Positions 46,037 to 55,102 of a DNA stretch of 64,000 nucleotides are shown here, in pieces. Every line of letters begins with the position of its first letter. Position 1 is the stretch's first letter. Below the pieces are notes generated by a model. The model saw nothing but the letters and a program-made list of their open reading frames with translations, was not told the DNA's origin and ran no database searches. The DNA is from Sphingomonas hankookensis (GTDB lineage: Bacteria; Pseudomonadota; Alphaproteobacteria; Sphingomonadales; Sphingomonadaceae), in the NCBI RefSeq assembly GCF_028551275.1, contig NZ_CP117025.1:863501-927500 (forward strand). The letters run 5' to 3'. The position numbers and the translations under genes are program-made.

Positions 46037-47386
46037 TCAGTCGTTTTTCGCCAGCCATTCTTCCAGCCACTTGATCGTGTAGTCGCCCTGCTGGAACTGC
46101 GGGTCGTCGAGCAGCGCCTGGTGGAGCGGGATGGTGGTCTTCATCCCCTCGATCACGAACTCTTCCAAGGCGCGGCGCAGGCGCATCAGGCAGCGTTCGC
46201 GGCTGGTGCCGTAGACGATCAGCTTGGCGATCATGCTGTCGTAATAGGGCGGCACCTTATAGCCGGCGTAGAGCCCGCTATCGACGCGGACGTGCATGCC
46301 GCCGGGCGCATGGAAATGCTTCACCGTGCCGGGCGACGGCGCGAAGGTGCGCGGGTCCTCGGCATTGATGCGGCATTCGATGGCGTGGCCGGTGAAGCGG
46401 ATCTGCTCCTGCTCGCATGACAGGCCATGGCCCTCGGCGACGCGGATCTGTTCGCGGACCAGGTCGATGCCGGTGATCATCTCCGTGACGGGATGTTCGA
46501 CCTGCAAACGGGTGTTCATTTCGATGAAATAGAACTCGCCATCTTCCCACAGGAATTCGATCGTGCCCGCACCGCGATAGCCCATATCGGCCATCGCCTT
46601 GGCACAGATGCCGCCGATCCGTTCGCGATCGGCCTGGCTGAGCACGGGGGAGGGGGCTTCCTCCAGCACCTTCTGGTGGCGGCGCTGGAGCGAGCAGTCG
46701 CGCTCGCCCAGATGGACCGCCTTGCCATTGCCGTCGCCGAAGACCTGGATCTCGATGTGGCGCGGGTTGCCAAGATATTTTTCGAGATACACCGTGGCGT
46801 CGCCGAACGCGGCCTTTGCCTCGCTGCCGGCCTGCTGCATCAGCGTTTCGAGTTCGTCCTCGGAATGGCACACCTTCATGCCACGGCCGCCGCCGCCCGA
46901 CGCTGCCTTGATGATGACCGGATAGCCGGCCTTGGCCGCGATCGCCTTCGCCTCGGCGATGTCGCTGATCGCGCCGTCGCTGCCGGGGACGAGCGGCAGG
47001 CCGAGCGCGCCGGCGGTGCGCTTCGCCTCGATCTTGTCGCCCATCGTGCGGATATGTTCGGGCTTCGGCCCGACGAAGATCAGGTTGTGCAGCTCGACGA
47101 TCTCGGCGAACTTGGCGTTTTCCGACAGGAAGCCATAGCCCGGATGGATCGCGTCGGCGCCGCTGATCTCCGCCGCCGAAATGATATTGGGGATGTTGAG
47201 ATAGCTGTCGGTCGCCGAGGGCGGGCCGATGCAGATCGCTTCGTCGGCAAGGCGGACGTGCATCGCGTCGGCGTCCGCAGTCGAATGGACCGCGACCGTC
47301 TTGATCCCCATTTCATGGCACGCGCGGTGGATGCGGAGCGCAATCTCACCCCGGTTGGCGATCAGCAGTTTCTTGATTTCGGGCAT
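46037..47386 (-). CDS. accC: Acetyl-CoA carboxylase, biotin carboxylase subunit
   Basis: 449 residues. It carboxylates the biotin on AccB with bicarbonate and ATP, the first half-reaction of malonyl-CoA formation. The N-terminus [22 protein letters not shown]-grasp Gly-rich loop [32 protein letters not shown] and [17 protein letters not shown] are all present. It follows accB by one base, in the order aroQ-accB-accC. Confidence 0.97.
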   Translation of the reverse strand: MPEIKKLLIANRGEIALRIHRACHEMGIKTVAVHSTADADAMHVRLADEAICIGPPSATDSYLNIPNIISAAEISGADAIHPGYGFLSENAKFAEIVELHNLIFVGPKPEHIRTMGDKIEAKRTAGALGLPLVPGSDGAISDIAEAKAIAAKAGYPVIIKAASGGGGRGMKVCHSEDELETLMQQAGSEAKAAFGDATVYLEKYLGNPRHIEIQVFGDGNGKAVHLGERDCSLQRRHQKVLEEAPSPVLSQADRERIGGICAKAMADMGYRGAGTIEFLWEDGEFYFIEMNTRLQVEHPVTEMITGIDLVREQIRVAEGHGLSCEQEQIRFTGHAIECRINAEDPRTFAPSPGTVKHFHAPGGMHVRVDSGLYAGYKVPPYYDSMIAKLIVYGTSRERCLMRLRRALEEFVIEGMKTTIPLHQALLDDPQFQQGDYTIKWLEEWLAKND

Positions 47387-47387
47387 G

Positions 47388-47909
47388 TTATTCCACGACC
47401 ACCAGCGGCTGGTCGAATTCGACCGGCTGGCCGTTCGACACCAGGATCTGCGTCACGGTGCCGGCGGCCGGGGCGACGATCGGGTTCATGACCTTCATCG
47501 CCTCGACGATCACCAGCGTGTCGCCGGCGGCGACCTTCTGCCCGACCGACACGAACGGCTTCGCTTCCGGGTTGGCGGCGAGATAGACGGTGCCGACCAT
47601 CGGCGAGGTGACCGGGGGCACGCTGCTGACCGGCGCGACGGCGGCGCCGGCCTCGATCGTGGTGGTCGCTGCGCTGGCCAGCTGCGGTGCGGGCGCGGGG
47701 GCGTAGGCCGGGGCGGGGGCATAGCTTGCCGCCGCCTGTACCGGGGCGGGCTTGCGCACCACGCGGACCTTGCGCGCGCCGTCCTCCACCTCGACCTCGG
47801 TCAGGTCGGTTTCGTCCAGCACCTGCGCCAGCGCGCGGACGAGGTCGATGTCGACGCGCATCGCGTGGCTGGTGAACGGCGTTCCTTCGCCCTGATTGTC
47901 GTCTGCCAT
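47388..47909 (-). CDS. accB: Acetyl-CoA carboxylase, biotin carboxyl carrier protein
   Basis: 173 residues from the ATG at 47909. The C-terminal biotinyl domain carries [10 protein letters not shown], with the biotinylated Lys near residue 137. An N-terminal helical domain ([20 protein letters not shown]) is joined by a Pro/Ala-rich hinge. It shuttles carboxylated biotin between AccC and AccA/AccD. It follows aroQ by 41 bases on the same strand. Confidence 0.96.
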   Translation of the reverse strand: MADDNQGEGTPFTSHAMRVDIDLVRALAQVLDETDLTEVEVEDGARKVRVVRKPAPVQAAASYAPAPAYAPAPAPQLASAATTTIEAGAAVAPVSSVPPVTSPMVGTVYLAANPEAKPFVSVGQKVAAGDTLVIVEAMKVMNPIVAPAAGTVTQILVSNGQPVEFDQPLVVVE

Positions 47910-47950
47910 GGTAACCCCCAATGGTGTATTCTTAAAAAACCGCGCCCTTG

Positions 47951-48385
47951 TCAGATGCGGGCGGCCGCTTCAAGCGCGACCAGATAGGAAAGCGCGCCGA
48001 ACCCCGCCACCGTGCCGCGCGCGGCGCGCCCGACATAGCTGACATGGCGAAACTCCTCGCGCTTGTGCGGATTGGACAGATGGACCTCGATCACCGGGGT
48101 CTTCACCGCCTTGATCGCGTCGTGGAGCGCGATCGACGTATGGGTATAGGCGCCGGCGTTGAGCAGGACGGCCTTCGCGCCTTCCGCCTGCGCCTCGTGC
48201 AGCCAGTCGACCAGATGGCCTTCATGGTTCGATTGGCGCAGGTCGATCTGAAGCCCCAGCTCGCGGGCGCGATCCTCCAGCATGCCGGCAATGTCGTCGA
48301 GCGTGTCCGACCCGTAGATTTCCGGCTCGCGCAGGCCGAGCAGGTTCAGGTTCGGGCCGTTGAGGACGAAGACGGTGGCGGTCAA
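47951..48385 (-). CDS. aroQ: 3-dehydroquinate dehydratase, type II
   Basis: 144 residues. It dehydrates 3-dehydroquinate in the shikimate pathway. The [17 protein letters not shown] opening, catalytic Tyr and Arg in the flexible loop ([10 protein letters not shown]), [14 protein letters not shown] [13 protein letters not shown], and [16 protein letters not shown] are conserved. It is the first gene of aroQ-accB-accC, a common arrangement in proteobacteria. Confidence 0.96.
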   Translation of the reverse strand: MTATVFVLNGPNLNLLGLREPEIYGSDTLDDIAGMLEDRARELGLQIDLRQSNHEGHLVDWLHEAQAEGAKAVLLNAGAYTHTSIALHDAIKAVKTPVIEVHLSNPHKREEFRHVSYVGRAARGTVAGFGALSYLVALEAAARI

Positions 48386-48510
48386 GCGGGCAGGCTTTCG
48401 GTTGCGGGCGCGTGTGCGCGGTCCCTATATGCAGCGCACCATAGCCGGACCGGGCACCCCAAGTCGAGACGAGCAAGTCGAGACAGGGGGGCGCCCCGAC
48501 AGGAGACGAC

Positions 48511-49518
48511 ATGCACAGCGACGGCACCATCACCATCACGGTCAACGGCGATCACATGCGGATTCGCGACGGGCTGACCATTGCCGAGCTGGCGGCACAG
48601 ATCGGGCTGGTGCCGGAAAAGGTCGCGGTCGAACGCAATCTGGAGGTCGTGCCGCGCTCGACGCTGGCCGACGTCCGGGTCGAGGATGGCGACGAGCTGG
48701 AGATCGTGCATTTCGTCGGTGGCGGCGACCATCAAACGGTCGGGCAGGCGGCCGATACGTGGAGCGTGGCGGGCAAGACCTTTACCTCGCGGCTGATCGT
48801 CGGGACCGGCAAGTACAGGGATTTCGAACAGAATGCCGCGGCGGTGGCGGCATCGGGCGCGGAGATCGTGACCGTGGCGGTGCGCCGGGTGAATGTCAGC
48901 GATCCCAAGGCGCCGATGCTGACCGACTATATCGATCCGAAGAAGGTCACCTATCTGCCCAATACCGCCGGCTGTTTCGATGCCGACAGCGCGATCCGCA
49001 CGCTGCGGCTGGCGCGCGAGGCTGGCGGCTGGGACCTCGTCAAGCTGGAGGTGCTGGGCGAGGCGCGGACGCTGTATCCCGACATGGTGGAAACGCTGCG
49101 GGCGACCGAGGTGCTGGCCAACGAAGGCTTCAAACCGATGGTGTACTGTGTCGACGATCCGATCGCGGCCAGGCGGCTGGAGGATGCCGGCGCGGTCGCG
49201 ATCATGCCGCTGGGCGCACCGATCGGATCCGGCCTCGGCATCCAGAACCTCGTCACGATCCGGCTGATCGTCGAAGGCGCGAAGGTGCCGGTGCTGGTCG
49301 ATGCCGGCGTCGGCCAGGCGAGCGATGCGGCGGTGGCGATGGAGTTGGGCTGCGACGGGGTGCTGATGAACACCGCGATTGCCGAGGCGAAGGACCCGGT
49401 GCTGATGGCGCGGGCGATGAAGTCGGCGGTCGAGGCGGGGCGGATGGGCTATCTGGCCGGGCGCATGCAGCGGCGGCGCTATGCCGACCCGTCGAGCCCG
49501 CTCGCCGGACTGATATGA
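48511..49518 (+). CDS. thiG: Fused sulfur carrier protein ThiS / thiazole synthase ThiG
   Basis: 335 residues with AGGAG seven bases before the ATG. Residues 10-74 form a ThiS ubiquitin-like domain ending in EIVHFVGGG, so the usual C-terminal Gly-Gly is present but followed directly by ThiG (about 82-335). ThiG makes the thiazole phosphate of thiamine from deoxyxylulose phosphate, dehydroglycine and ThiS thiocarboxylate; its TGKY loop, [14 protein letters not shown] and GIGTASDA-like [14 protein letters not shown] segments are intact. How a fused ThiS is activated is not clear, since the carrier needs a free C-terminus. Confidence 0.92.
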   Translation: MHSDGTITITVNGDHMRIRDGLTIAELAAQIGLVPEKVAVERNLEVVPRSTLADVRVEDGDELEIVHFVGGGDHQTVGQAADTWSVAGKTFTSRLIVGTGKYRDFEQNAAAVAASGAEIVTVAVRRVNVSDPKAPMLTDYIDPKKVTYLPNTAGCFDADSAIRTLRLAREAGGWDLVKLEVLGEARTLYPDMVETLRATEVLANEGFKPMVYCVDDPIAARRLEDAGAVAIMPLGAPIGSGLGIQNLVTIRLIVEGAKVPVLVDAGVGQASDAAVAMELGCDGVLMNTAIAEAKDPVLMARAMKSAVEAGRMGYLAGRMQRRRYADPSSPLAGLI

Positions 49519-49607
49519 ATCAGATTCAATGGAACCCGCAGGTCGGGCTGCGCTTTGTATAATCGCAATCCAGCGAGGGCAACCTCGCCAACCTACAGGA
49601 GCCTTTC

Positions 49608-49790
49608 ATGGGTGAATTCACCGACAAGCTCGCCGCCGCTGGCAACAAGGTCGCCGGCAACGTGAAGGAAGCCGTTGGCAAGGCGACCGACAACGAGCGC
49701 CTGGAAGCCGAAGGCCAGGCCCAGCAGGCCAAGGGCACCGGCCAGGACGTGAAGGGCAGCGTCAAGGGCGCGCTCGGCGACAAGATCTGA
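49608..49790 (+). CDS. CsbD family stress-response protein
   Basis: 60 residues, strong AGGAG site. Typical CsbD composition: hydrophilic, Lys/Ala/Gly-rich, with NKVAGNVKEAVGKATDNERL and KGTGQDVKGSVKGALGDKI. Such proteins are induced by general stress in many bacteria; mechanism unknown. It stands alone with a clear terminator. Confidence 0.92.
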   Translation: MGEFTDKLAAAGNKVAGNVKEAVGKATDNERLEAEGQAQQAKGTGQDVKGSVKGALGDKI

Positions 49791-49836
49791 GCTGATCGGA
49801 CACCGCGTACCGCCGGGTAGTTGGCGGATGGTGTCG

Positions 49837-49874
49837 AAGGGGCCGTTCCGGGAAACCGGGGCGACCCCTTTTTT
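49837..49874 (+). terminator. Rho-independent terminator after csbD
   Basis: A hairpin with CCGG/CCGG, CG/CG and GGGG/CCCC pairs around a GAAA loop is followed by TTTTTT at 49869-49874. It begins 46 bases past the CsbD stop and abuts the convergent barrel-protein gene. Confidence 0.85.
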
Positions 49875-49876
49875 GG

Positions 49877-50545
49877 TCAGAAGCGGTAGCCGAGGCCTGC
49901 GACGACATGATGGCGCTCGACGCCGTTTTCGAGAACGGTCTGGCCGATCGTCTCGCGGTCGGCGGCATAGTTGGCGTAGCGATATTCGAGCTTGCCATAG
50001 GCGCGGCTGGTCAGGCCGAATTCGCCGCCCGCGCCCAGGTGGAAGCCGTCCAGCCGGCGTCTGGCGCGGTAGCTGAACGCAGGGTCGGTCAGGTCGCGGA
50101 CGTCGCGGCGGACTTCGCCGTTGCTGTAGCCGCTCTTGAGATAGACCAGCGAATTGGGGCCGGTGATGAAGCCGATGCGCGCGCCGACATCGATCTCGCG
50201 TCCGGTCGACAGGCAGTCACGCGCGACCACGGTCGCACCGAACGACAGGTCGTCGCACGTCTCCAGCGTCGATTTCGACAGGCCGGCATAGACGCCGAGC
50301 ACCGAGGCGCGCGACAGCACCATGTCATAGCCGACTTCGCCGCCATAGGTGATGCCGCTGTCGCCGGCGCTGGTTTCGCTGCGCTCGGTGCCGTCGCGCA
50401 CCTCGGTCACGACATCGACCCGGTCCCAGCCGACGCGCAGTTCGATGCGGGGGCCGAGCGGCGTGTCGACGATGTCCTGCGCGGCGGCGGGTGCGGCGAT
50501 GGCGACGGCAAGCGTGGCGGCGGTGATGGTCGCGACGGTCTTCAC
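49877..50545 (-). CDS. Outer-membrane beta-barrel protein
   Basis: 222 residues. Signal peptide KTVATITAATLAVAIAAPAAAQ, then an OmpA/OprF-like eight-strand barrel pattern with alternating strands and a C-terminal HHVVAGLGYRF ending in Phe, as required for outer-membrane insertion. Strand motifs such as GGEVGYDMVL and GKLEYRYANY are visible. Two cysteines (about residues 95 and 109) may form a disulfide. Family is the surface-antigen/Opr-like small porins; function is unknown. Confidence 0.88.
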   Translation of the reverse strand: MKTVATITAATLAVAIAAPAAAQDIVDTPLGPRIELRVGWDRVDVVTEVRDGTERSETSAGDSGITYGGEVGYDMVLSRASVLGVYAGLSKSTLETCDDLSFGATVVARDCLSTGREIDVGARIGFITGPNSLVYLKSGYSNGEVRRDVRDLTDPAFSYRARRRLDGFHLGAGGEFGLTSRAYGKLEYRYANYAADRETIGQTVLENGVERHHVVAGLGYRF

Positions 50546-50606
50546 GGAAATCCCCCGGAGATTGAATGTCTTGGCCGAGGGATAGGGTCGAATCGATACG
50601 ATAGGC

Positions 50607-52259
50607 TTAACGCGCGCGCATCGCGGCGATGGTGGTGCCGTGGGTGATGACGTTCATGTCGGTGCGCAGGTGGAGCAGCCGCACGCCGTCCCGCGCCAAT
50701 GCCCGGTCGAGCGCGGGGGCGAATTGCTCGGTCGTCTCGACCGTTTCGGCCCAGGCGCCATAGGCGCGGGCGAGCGCGGCGAAATCGGGGTTGGTGAGCG
50801 CGGTGCCGCTGACCCGTGCGGGATATTCACGCTCCTGATGCATGCGGATCGTGCCGTAACCGCCATTGTCGACCAGCAGGACCAGCAGGTTCGCCTGCGT
50901 CCGGATCGCGGTTGCCAATTCCTGTCCGTTCATCAGGAAATCGCCGTCGCCCGCAATTGCCACCGCCAGCTTGTCCGGGCAGCGCAAGGCGGCGGCAACG
51001 GCGGCGGGCGTGCCGTAGCCCATCGCGCCGCAGGTCGGGGCCAGCTGCGTGCCCGACCAGCCATAATGCCAGTAGCGATGCCACCAGCCGGAGAAATTGC
51101 CCGCGCCGTTGCAGATGATCGTGTCGTGCCCCGAAAGCCGCTCGCGCATCGCCGCGACGCACGGACCGAGGTCGAGGGTGACGTCGCGCGGTACGGGGGT
51201 GGACCATGCCAGCCATTCGCCATGCGCCTCGGCCATTGCCGGGCGAGGCTCGACGGGCGGTTCGGCGCGGGCGAGCATGGCGGCGAAGGCGTGAGGATCG
51301 GCAGCGATGGCGAGGTCGGCGCGGTACACCCGGTCGAGTTCGGCCGGGTCGGGATGGACGTGGATCAGCGTCTGCCCGGGATGGTCGGGGGTGACGAGGG
51401 TGTAGCCGTCGGTCGTCGCCTCCCCCAGCCGCGCGCCGATCACGAGCAGCAGGTCGGCGGCCTTGATCCGCTGGACCAGTTTGGGCGAGGGGCCGTAGCC
51501 GAGATTGCCGGCCCATGCCGCGCTGTCATTGGCGATGGCGTCCTGTCGCCGGAACGCGCCCGCGACGGGGATGCCCCAGCGCTCGGCGAAGGCACTGAAC
51601 GCCGCGCCGGTCGCTTTGTCCCAGCCCGCGCCGCCGACGATCGCCACCGGCCGCTCGGCCCCGGCGATGCGATCGAGCAGGTCGGTGAAGTCGGCGGGAT
51701 CGAGGGTGGTTGCCAAGGGGACGAGCGGCGGCCGGTCGGCGACTTCCGCGCGTTCGCACAGCATGTCCTCGGGCAGCGCGATCACGACCGGGCCCGGCCG
51801 CCCGGAGGTGGCGGTGCGCCATGCGCGGGCGACATATTCGGGAATGCGCGCCGGATCGTCGATGCGCAGCACCAGCTTGGCGAGCGGGGCGAACATGGCG
51901 AGGAAGTCGACTTCCTGAAAGCCTTCGCGGTCGCGCATCCCGCGGTCTACATCGCCGATGAACAGCAGCATCGGCACCGAATCCTGCCGCGCGACATGCA
52001 CCCCGATCGACGCATTGGTCGCACCGGGGCCGCGCGTGACGAAGGCGACGCCCGGCCGGCCGGTCAGCACGCCATCGGCGCACGCCATGAAGCCGACCCC
52101 GCCCTCCTGCCGGCAGGTCACCAGATCGATCGTCGGCGTGTCGTGCAGCGCGTCTAGCACGGCGAGGAAACTTTCGCCCGGCACGTGGAAGATGCGGTCG
52201 CAGCCTTGCAGGGCAAGGGCGTCGACAAGGATACGGCCACCGGTGCGCGACTCTGTCAT
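50607..52259 (-). CDS. Thiamine-diphosphate-dependent enzyme, acetolactate synthase-like
   Basis: 550 residues with the three-domain POX/ALS fold. The N-terminus has the catalytic Glu in FHVPGESFLAVLD; the centre is the transhydrogenase-like domain; the C-terminus has the TPP motif GDGDFLMNGQEL ending in DNGGYG. It acts on 2-oxo acids, but the usual ilvBN context is absent and it has no small subunit gene nearby, so it is more likely a catabolic or uncharacterised relative. Substrate unknown. It is divergent from scoA. Confidence 0.9.
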   Translation of the reverse strand: MTESRTGGRILVDALALQGCDRIFHVPGESFLAVLDALHDTPTIDLVTCRQEGGVGFMACADGVLTGRPGVAFVTRGPGATNASIGVHVARQDSVPMLLFIGDVDRGMRDREGFQEVDFLAMFAPLAKLVLRIDDPARIPEYVARAWRTATSGRPGPVVIALPEDMLCERAEVADRPPLVPLATTLDPADFTDLLDRIAGAERPVAIVGGAGWDKATGAAFSAFAERWGIPVAGAFRRQDAIANDSAAWAGNLGYGPSPKLVQRIKAADLLLVIGARLGEATTDGYTLVTPDHPGQTLIHVHPDPAELDRVYRADLAIAADPHAFAAMLARAEPPVEPRPAMAEAHGEWLAWSTPVPRDVTLDLGPCVAAMRERLSGHDTIICNGAGNFSGWWHRYWHYGWSGTQLAPTCGAMGYGTPAAVAAALRCPDKLAVAIAGDGDFLMNGQELATAIRTQANLLVLLVDNGGYGTIRMHQEREYPARVSGTALTNPDFAALARAYGAWAETVETTEQFAPALDRALARDGVRLLHLRTDMNVITHGTTIAAMRAR

Positions 52260-52419
52260 TTTTGCAGGCTAACGCGGGGTCGGGCCGGGCGCCAGTACCG
52301 GGTCTTTGTGGACTGGTTCCCGACGTTGGCCGGCTGGGGGTGACGGGTGGGGCAAGGGTGTCGCGCATCATCGGCGGGGTCGCGGACGATGTCGCCAAGT
52401 TGAAAGCTGGTTCAGGTTC

Positions 52420-52449
52420 TTGACCCGCCCCGGCGGCCATGCGTAATCC
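52420..52449 (+). promoter_or_regulatory. Candidate promoter of the scoA operon
   Basis: TTGACC (52420-52425) and TAATCC (52444-52449) are 18 bases apart, 28 bases ahead of the scoA ATG. This resembles a sigma-70-type site but was picked by eye. Confidence 0.3.
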
Positions 52450-52476
52450 GCCTGAACGGAAGTTGGGAGAGTGGCG

Positions 52477-53178
52477 ATGAAGAAGCTGTACCCGAATGCG
52501 GAGGCTGCGCTCGACGGGCTGCTGCACGACGGCATGACGCTGTGCGCCGGTGGGTTCGGCCTGTGCGGCATTCCCGAACGGCTGATCGATGCGATCGAGG
52601 CATCGGGGGTCAAGGATCTTACCATCGCCAGCAACAATGCCGGGATCGACGGGCAGGGGCTGGGCAAGCTGCTGCGCAGCCGGCAGGTGAAGAAGATGAT
52701 TTCCAGCTATGTCGGCGAGAACAAGGAGTTCGAGCGGCAATATCTGAGCGGCGAGCTGGAGGTGGAATTCTGCCCGCAGGGGACTCTGGCAGAACGCTGC
52801 CGTGCGGGCGGGGCGGGGATTCCCGGCTTCTATACCAGGACCGGCGTCGGCACGCTGATCGCCGAGGGCAAGGAAGTGAAGCAGTTCGACGGGGAGGATT
52901 ATATCCTCGAACGCGGCATCCGTGCCGACCTGTCGATCATCAAGGGGTGGAAGGCCGACGAGGCCGGCAACCTGATCTTCCGCAAGACCGCGCGCAACTT
53001 CAACCAGCCGATGGCGACCGCCGCCAACATCTGCGTCGCCGAGGTCGAGGAAGTGGTGCCGGTGGGGTCGCTCGACCCCGATGCGATCCACCTGCCGGGG
53101 ATTTACGTGAAGCGGATGATCGTCGGTGCGCCCTATGACAAGCAGATCGAGTTCCGCACGGTGCGGGAGCGGGTTTGA
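52477..53178 (+). CDS. scoA: Succinyl-CoA:3-ketoacid CoA-transferase subunit A
   Basis: 233 residues from the ATG at 52477; a GTG two codons earlier is less likely. It moves CoA between succinate and acetoacetate together with ScoB. The CoA-binding motif [13 protein letters not shown] lies near residues 24-36, and [15 protein letters not shown] is typical of the alpha subunit. The beta subunit is on the same strand but separated by a phosphatase gene and a repeat, an unusual arrangement. Confidence 0.95.
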   Translation: MKKLYPNAEAALDGLLHDGMTLCAGGFGLCGIPERLIDAIEASGVKDLTIASNNAGIDGQGLGKLLRSRQVKKMISSYVGENKEFERQYLSGELEVEFCPQGTLAERCRAGGAGIPGFYTRTGVGTLIAEGKEVKQFDGEDYILERGIRADLSIIKGWKADEAGNLIFRKTARNFNQPMATAANICVAEVEEVVPVGSLDPDAIHLPGIYVKRMIVGAPYDKQIEFRTVRERV

Positions 53179-53196
53179 TGGTGGCTCGCAGAAGTC

Positions 53197-53282
53197 GTAT
53201 TCCCGCGCAGGCGGGAATCCAGGGTTATGATACGCCGACGTCTGCGCCTGTGGCTCTGGATCCCCGCCTGCGCGGGGATACG
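53197..53282. repeat. Paired palindromic repeat in the leader of the HAD phosphatase gene
   Basis: Inverted palindromes TTCCCGCGCAGGCGGGAA (53200-53217) and TCCCCGCCTGCGCGGGGA (53259-53276). The repeat lies in the gap between scoA and the next gene. If the ATG at 53178, which overlaps the scoA stop, is used, the repeat is translated in frame (IPAQAGIQG ... LDPRLRGDT) before the lipoprotein signal. Confidence 0.85.
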
Positions 53283-53291
53283 GTCGGGGCG

Positions 53292-54185
53292 GTGGTCAAG
53301 GCCCTGACCCTCGCCACCGCCGCCTTCGCCCTGTCGGGCTGCGTCGTCGCGGTCGGCAACCAGTCGCCCGCCCCGGTTGCGCCGGCCACCGTGGCGGGCG
53401 TGCCGGCGGGGATGCAGTATCTCTACGGATCGGGCGAGGCCGTTGCCGCCAGCCGGCAGACCTATTCGGCGCTGGTCCGCTATGTGCAGCAATATCAGCG
53501 CGACCGCACGACGCTACGCCGCATGCCGCTACAGGCGGTGCTGGCGCCCGGCGCGACGCTGGCCCAGCCGACGCAGCTGACCTGTACCGGCAAAGCGGCC
53601 GTCGTGTTCGATGTCGATGAAACCGTGCTGCTCAACACCGGCTATGAATATTCCGACGCGCGCGGTGGGCTGAGCTATGACGCCAGCCGCTGGGAACGGT
53701 GGGAGCGGTCGGACGGGCGCGCGACGCGGGCCGTGCCGGGCGCGGTCGAGGGGCTGGCGGCGCTGCGCGCGGCGGGTGTGACCGTGGTGTTCAATTCGAA
53801 CCGCAACGCCGCGACCGCATCCTATACCGAAGCGGTGCTGAACCGCGCCGGCCTCGGCCCCGCCAGGCATGGCGAGACATTGTTCCTGAAGGGCGATGCG
53901 CCGGGCGGGTCGGGCAAGGATGCCCGCCGGGCGCTGATCGCGGCGAAATATTGCGTCGTCGCGCTGGTCGGCGATCAGCTGGGCGACTTTACCGACCTGT
54001 TCAATGCGGGCCTCAAGCCCGCCGAGCGGCGCGCGGCAGCGGATTCGCCGGCGATCGCGCCGCTATGGGGCAATGGCTGGTTCCTGTTGCCCAACCCGGT
54101 CTATGGCACCGCGCTGGCCGGTGATTTCGACGACGTCTTCCCCAATGATCTGCGCTGGAGCGATCCCGGCGCGCCCAAGGAGTAA
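53292..54185 (+). CDS. HAD-superfamily acid phosphatase, predicted lipoprotein
   Basis: 297 residues from the GTG at 53292, chosen because it puts a short hydrophobic stretch and lipobox (FALSGC) at the N-terminus. An in-frame ATG at 53178 overlaps the scoA stop but would add 38 residues translated from the palindromic repeat. The HAD nucleophile motif is [11 protein letters not shown] (first Asp near residue 101 of this form); the SNR segment VVFNSNRNA and the Lys/Asp motif [11 protein letters not shown] follow. It resembles class B or e(P4)-type outer-membrane acid phosphatases. It lies inside the sco operon without an obvious link to ketone-body metabolism. Confidence 0.83.
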   Translation: MVKALTLATAAFALSGCVVAVGNQSPAPVAPATVAGVPAGMQYLYGSGEAVAASRQTYSALVRYVQQYQRDRTTLRRMPLQAVLAPGATLAQPTQLTCTGKAAVVFDVDETVLLNTGYEYSDARGGLSYDASRWERWERSDGRATRAVPGAVEGLAALRAAGVTVVFNSNRNAATASYTEAVLNRAGLGPARHGETLFLKGDAPGGSGKDARRALIAAKYCVVALVGDQLGDFTDLFNAGLKPAERRAAADSPAIAPLWGNGWFLLPNPVYGTALAGDFDDVFPNDLRWSDPGAPKE

Positions 54186-54189
54186 TCGC

Positions 54190-54825
54190 ATGGCCTGGAC
54201 CCGCGACGAAATGGCGGCACGCGCCGCGCGCGAGCTGAAGGACGGTTTCTACGTCAACCTCGGCATCGGCATCCCGACGCTGGTGGCGAACCATATCCCG
54301 GACGGGGTCGAGGTGACGCTGCAGTCGGAAAACGGGATGCTGGGCATCGGCCCGTTCCCCTATGCCGGCGAAGAGGATGCCGACCTGATCAATGCCGGCA
54401 AGCAGACGATCAGCGAATTGCCGCAGTCGGTCTATTTCAGCAGCGCCGACAGCTTCGCCATGATCCGCGGCGGGCATATCGACCTGACCGTGCTCGGCGC
54501 GATGGAGGTGTCGGAAAAGGGCGACATCGCCAACTGGATGATCCCGGGCAAGATGGTGAAGGGCATGGGCGGCGCCATGGACCTGGTCGCCGGGGTCAAG
54601 AAGATCATCGTCGTTATGGAGCATACCTCCAAGAACGGCGACCCGAAGTTCATCCCGGAATGCACCCTGCCGCTGACCGGGCTGGGGGTGGTCGACATGA
54701 TCATCACCGATCTCGCGGTGTTCGCCCGCGACGATCATGCCAGCCCGTTCCGGCTGATCGAAACTGCTCCGGGCGTGAGCGCGGAGGAAGTGCGGTCGAA
54801 GACGACGGCGGCGTACGAGGGATAA
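54190..54825 (+). CDS. scoB: Succinyl-CoA:3-ketoacid CoA-transferase subunit B
   Basis: 211 residues. The catalytic Glu is in [12 protein letters not shown] (about residue 49), which forms the CoA thioester; [14 protein letters not shown] is typical of the beta subunit. It starts four bases after the phosphatase stop and pairs with scoA, giving a complete transferase across the interrupted operon. Confidence 0.95.
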   Translation: MAWTRDEMAARAARELKDGFYVNLGIGIPTLVANHIPDGVEVTLQSENGMLGIGPFPYAGEEDADLINAGKQTISELPQSVYFSSADSFAMIRGGHIDLTVLGAMEVSEKGDIANWMIPGKMVKGMGGAMDLVAGVKKIIVVMEHTSKNGDPKFIPECTLPLTGLGVVDMIITDLAVFARDDHASPFRLIETAPGVSAEEVRSKTTAAYEG

Positions 54826-54837
54826 GGTCTAAGAATT

Positions 54838-55090
54838 GGTTCACGCGAAGGCGCGGAGGCGCGGAGAGAGAAGAAGGTAGTTTTCGCGAAGAGGCGCAGA
54901 GGACGCAGAGGGGCTGTGGGCGCGGCGGTTGCAGCCTGTCCGGCGCAGCCTCTCTTCCTGTTGCGACGAAAGCTGAAGGCCGCTGGTGCGGCGGGGCTTC
55001 ACCGCGAACGCCACCCCTCTGCGTCCTCTGCGCCTCTGCGCGAACCAATTCTTCTACTTCTTCCTCCGCGTCTCCGCGCCTTCGCGTAAA
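54838..55090. repeat. Mosaic inverted-repeat element (copy 2)
   Basis: A ~250-bp element related to the one at 35182. It begins GGTTCACGCGAAGGCGCGG, contains GAGGCGCAGAGGACGCAGAG and its inverse near 55018-55040, and ends CTCCGCGCCTTCGCGTAA. The interior differs from copy 1. It fills the gap between scoB and the MFS gene and has no coding content. Confidence 0.8.
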
Positions 55091-55102
55091 AACAACCTTC
55101 TT

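Noticed and set aside
48420-48510. TPP riboswitch ahead of thiSG
   Set aside because: The conserved CTGAGA and ACCTGAT-like elements are missing; only a short direct repeat (AAGTCGAGAC) is visible.
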